NCBI GenBank assembly: GCA_026421135.1
Contig: JAPKCR010000187.1
Location: 1-5,682 of the forward strand
Direction: 5' to 3'
DNA: 5,682 nucleotides
Source: Sulfitobacter sp.
GTDB lineage: Bacteria > Pseudomonadota > Alphaproteobacteria > Rhodobacterales > Rhodobacteraceae
Position 1 is the first letter of the stretch; each line of letters opens with the position of its first letter. Of the stretch, positions 5,334-5,682 are shown piece by piece. The translations under genes were made by a program, and so were the position numbers. The notes beneath the pieces were generated by a model. That model did no database searches, was not told the DNA's origin, and saw only the letters and a list, made by a program, of their open reading frames with translations.

Positions 5334-5682
5334 TTACAAATACAGACCACCCGTCTGCACCGACCCGGCCCCATCACCAGGAAGAACCACGCCCCCGCTA
5401 TCGATTACGCCATTTGCCGACAGATAATATCGCGAACCGGTCGCACTTCCCGCAAAGCTTTGCCCAGCAAATCGTGCCACACTTGTATGAGTACAAATGC
5501 AAAATGCATCCTCAAACTCAGGTACGGTCGTCAACGTCACACTTTGGCCGTTGCCATTAAATTGCGCGCCATCAGATAAGCGCAAATGAAACGCAGCGTC
5601 GCCGGCAATCTCGCATGCACCTTCAAAAGACAGCCGTGCGGCTTGCCCCTCTAGCTGACCCCCAGCGCTCCCAAATACTACC
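5334..5682 (-). CDS. C-terminal part of an unidentified beta-rich protein (5' end outside window)
   Basis: The frame is open on the - strand from the right edge down to TAA at 5334-5336, giving 115 residues. The first usable start inside the window would be a TTG at 5585, but the frame reads through it without a stop, so this is taken as the end of a longer gene. Seen: a Gly-, Ala-, Ser- and Thr-rich, beta-strand-like sequence with few charges (GQSVTLTTVPEFEDAFCICT, SRYYLSANGVIDSGG), ending in VVLPGDGAGSVQTGGLYL. This type of ending recalls the small beta domains at the C-termini of phage-tail-like or surface proteins of Rhodobacteraceae, but that is a weak impression, not a family assignment. 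It points the same way as the RTX gene, 121 bp upstream of it, and could be its operon partner or an independent gene. Confidence 0.6.
   Translation of the reverse strand, partial: VVFGSAGGQLEGQAARLSFEGACEIAGDAAFHLRLSDGAQFNGNGQSVTLTTVPEFEDAFCICTHTSVARFAGQSFAGSATGSRYYLSANGVIDSGGVVLPGDGAGSVQTGGLYL

Overview
This window reads as a capsule-export locus of an alphaproteobacterium, most likely a marine member of the Rhodobacteraceae (roseobacter-type). The inference rests on the wording of the KpsE/KpsT/KpsM proteins (for example the tract around FARIYG-like 'RFVARIYG', 'SYSSGMRSRLAFG' and 'REMTASYGRSPGGYIWA'), on the moderate base composition, and on the acidic RTX protein beside the locus. No taxonomic search was run.

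Left half (1-2688, + strand): a tight operon of four genes. It holds the C-terminal end of a KpsE-type inner-membrane polysaccharide co-polymerase, the ATPase KpsT, a PAPS-dependent sulfotransferase, and the permease KpsM. Spacing is 8 bp (kpsE-kpsT), 28 bp (kpsT-sulfotransferase) and a TGATG stop/start overlap (sulfotransferase-kpsM). KpsT and KpsM form the ABC exporter, and KpsE couples it to the periplasm and the outer-membrane pore. The sulfotransferase sits between the two halves of the transporter, so the exported polysaccharide, or its lipid carrier or precursor, may be sulfated before or during export.

Right half (2720-5236, - strand, convergent with the operon): one large gene for an 830-residue acidic, presumably type I-secreted RTX protein. 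Its order is a seven-bladed beta-propeller, a short RTX block of 5 nonapeptides with a cap, a Pro/Glu-rich linker, an uninterrupted array of 26 RTX nonapeptides, and a C-terminal secretion-type tail. Outward-facing aromatic residues in the long array recur at exactly 18 residues (one beta-roll turn), first on one face and then on the other, which suggests a ligand-binding strip. The two transcription units end only 31 bp apart with no visible terminator.

Right edge (5213-5682): the leader of the RTX gene contains three perfect inverted repeats within about 110 bp. The nearest one pairs with the ribosome binding site. Beyond it lies the C-terminal end of a further - strand gene that runs off the window and has no clear function.

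The most notable combination is a sulfotransferase built into a capsule ABC-export operon, placed back to back with a Ca2+-binding secreted propeller/RTX protein that could bind such an anionic polysaccharide. That functional link is inference only.
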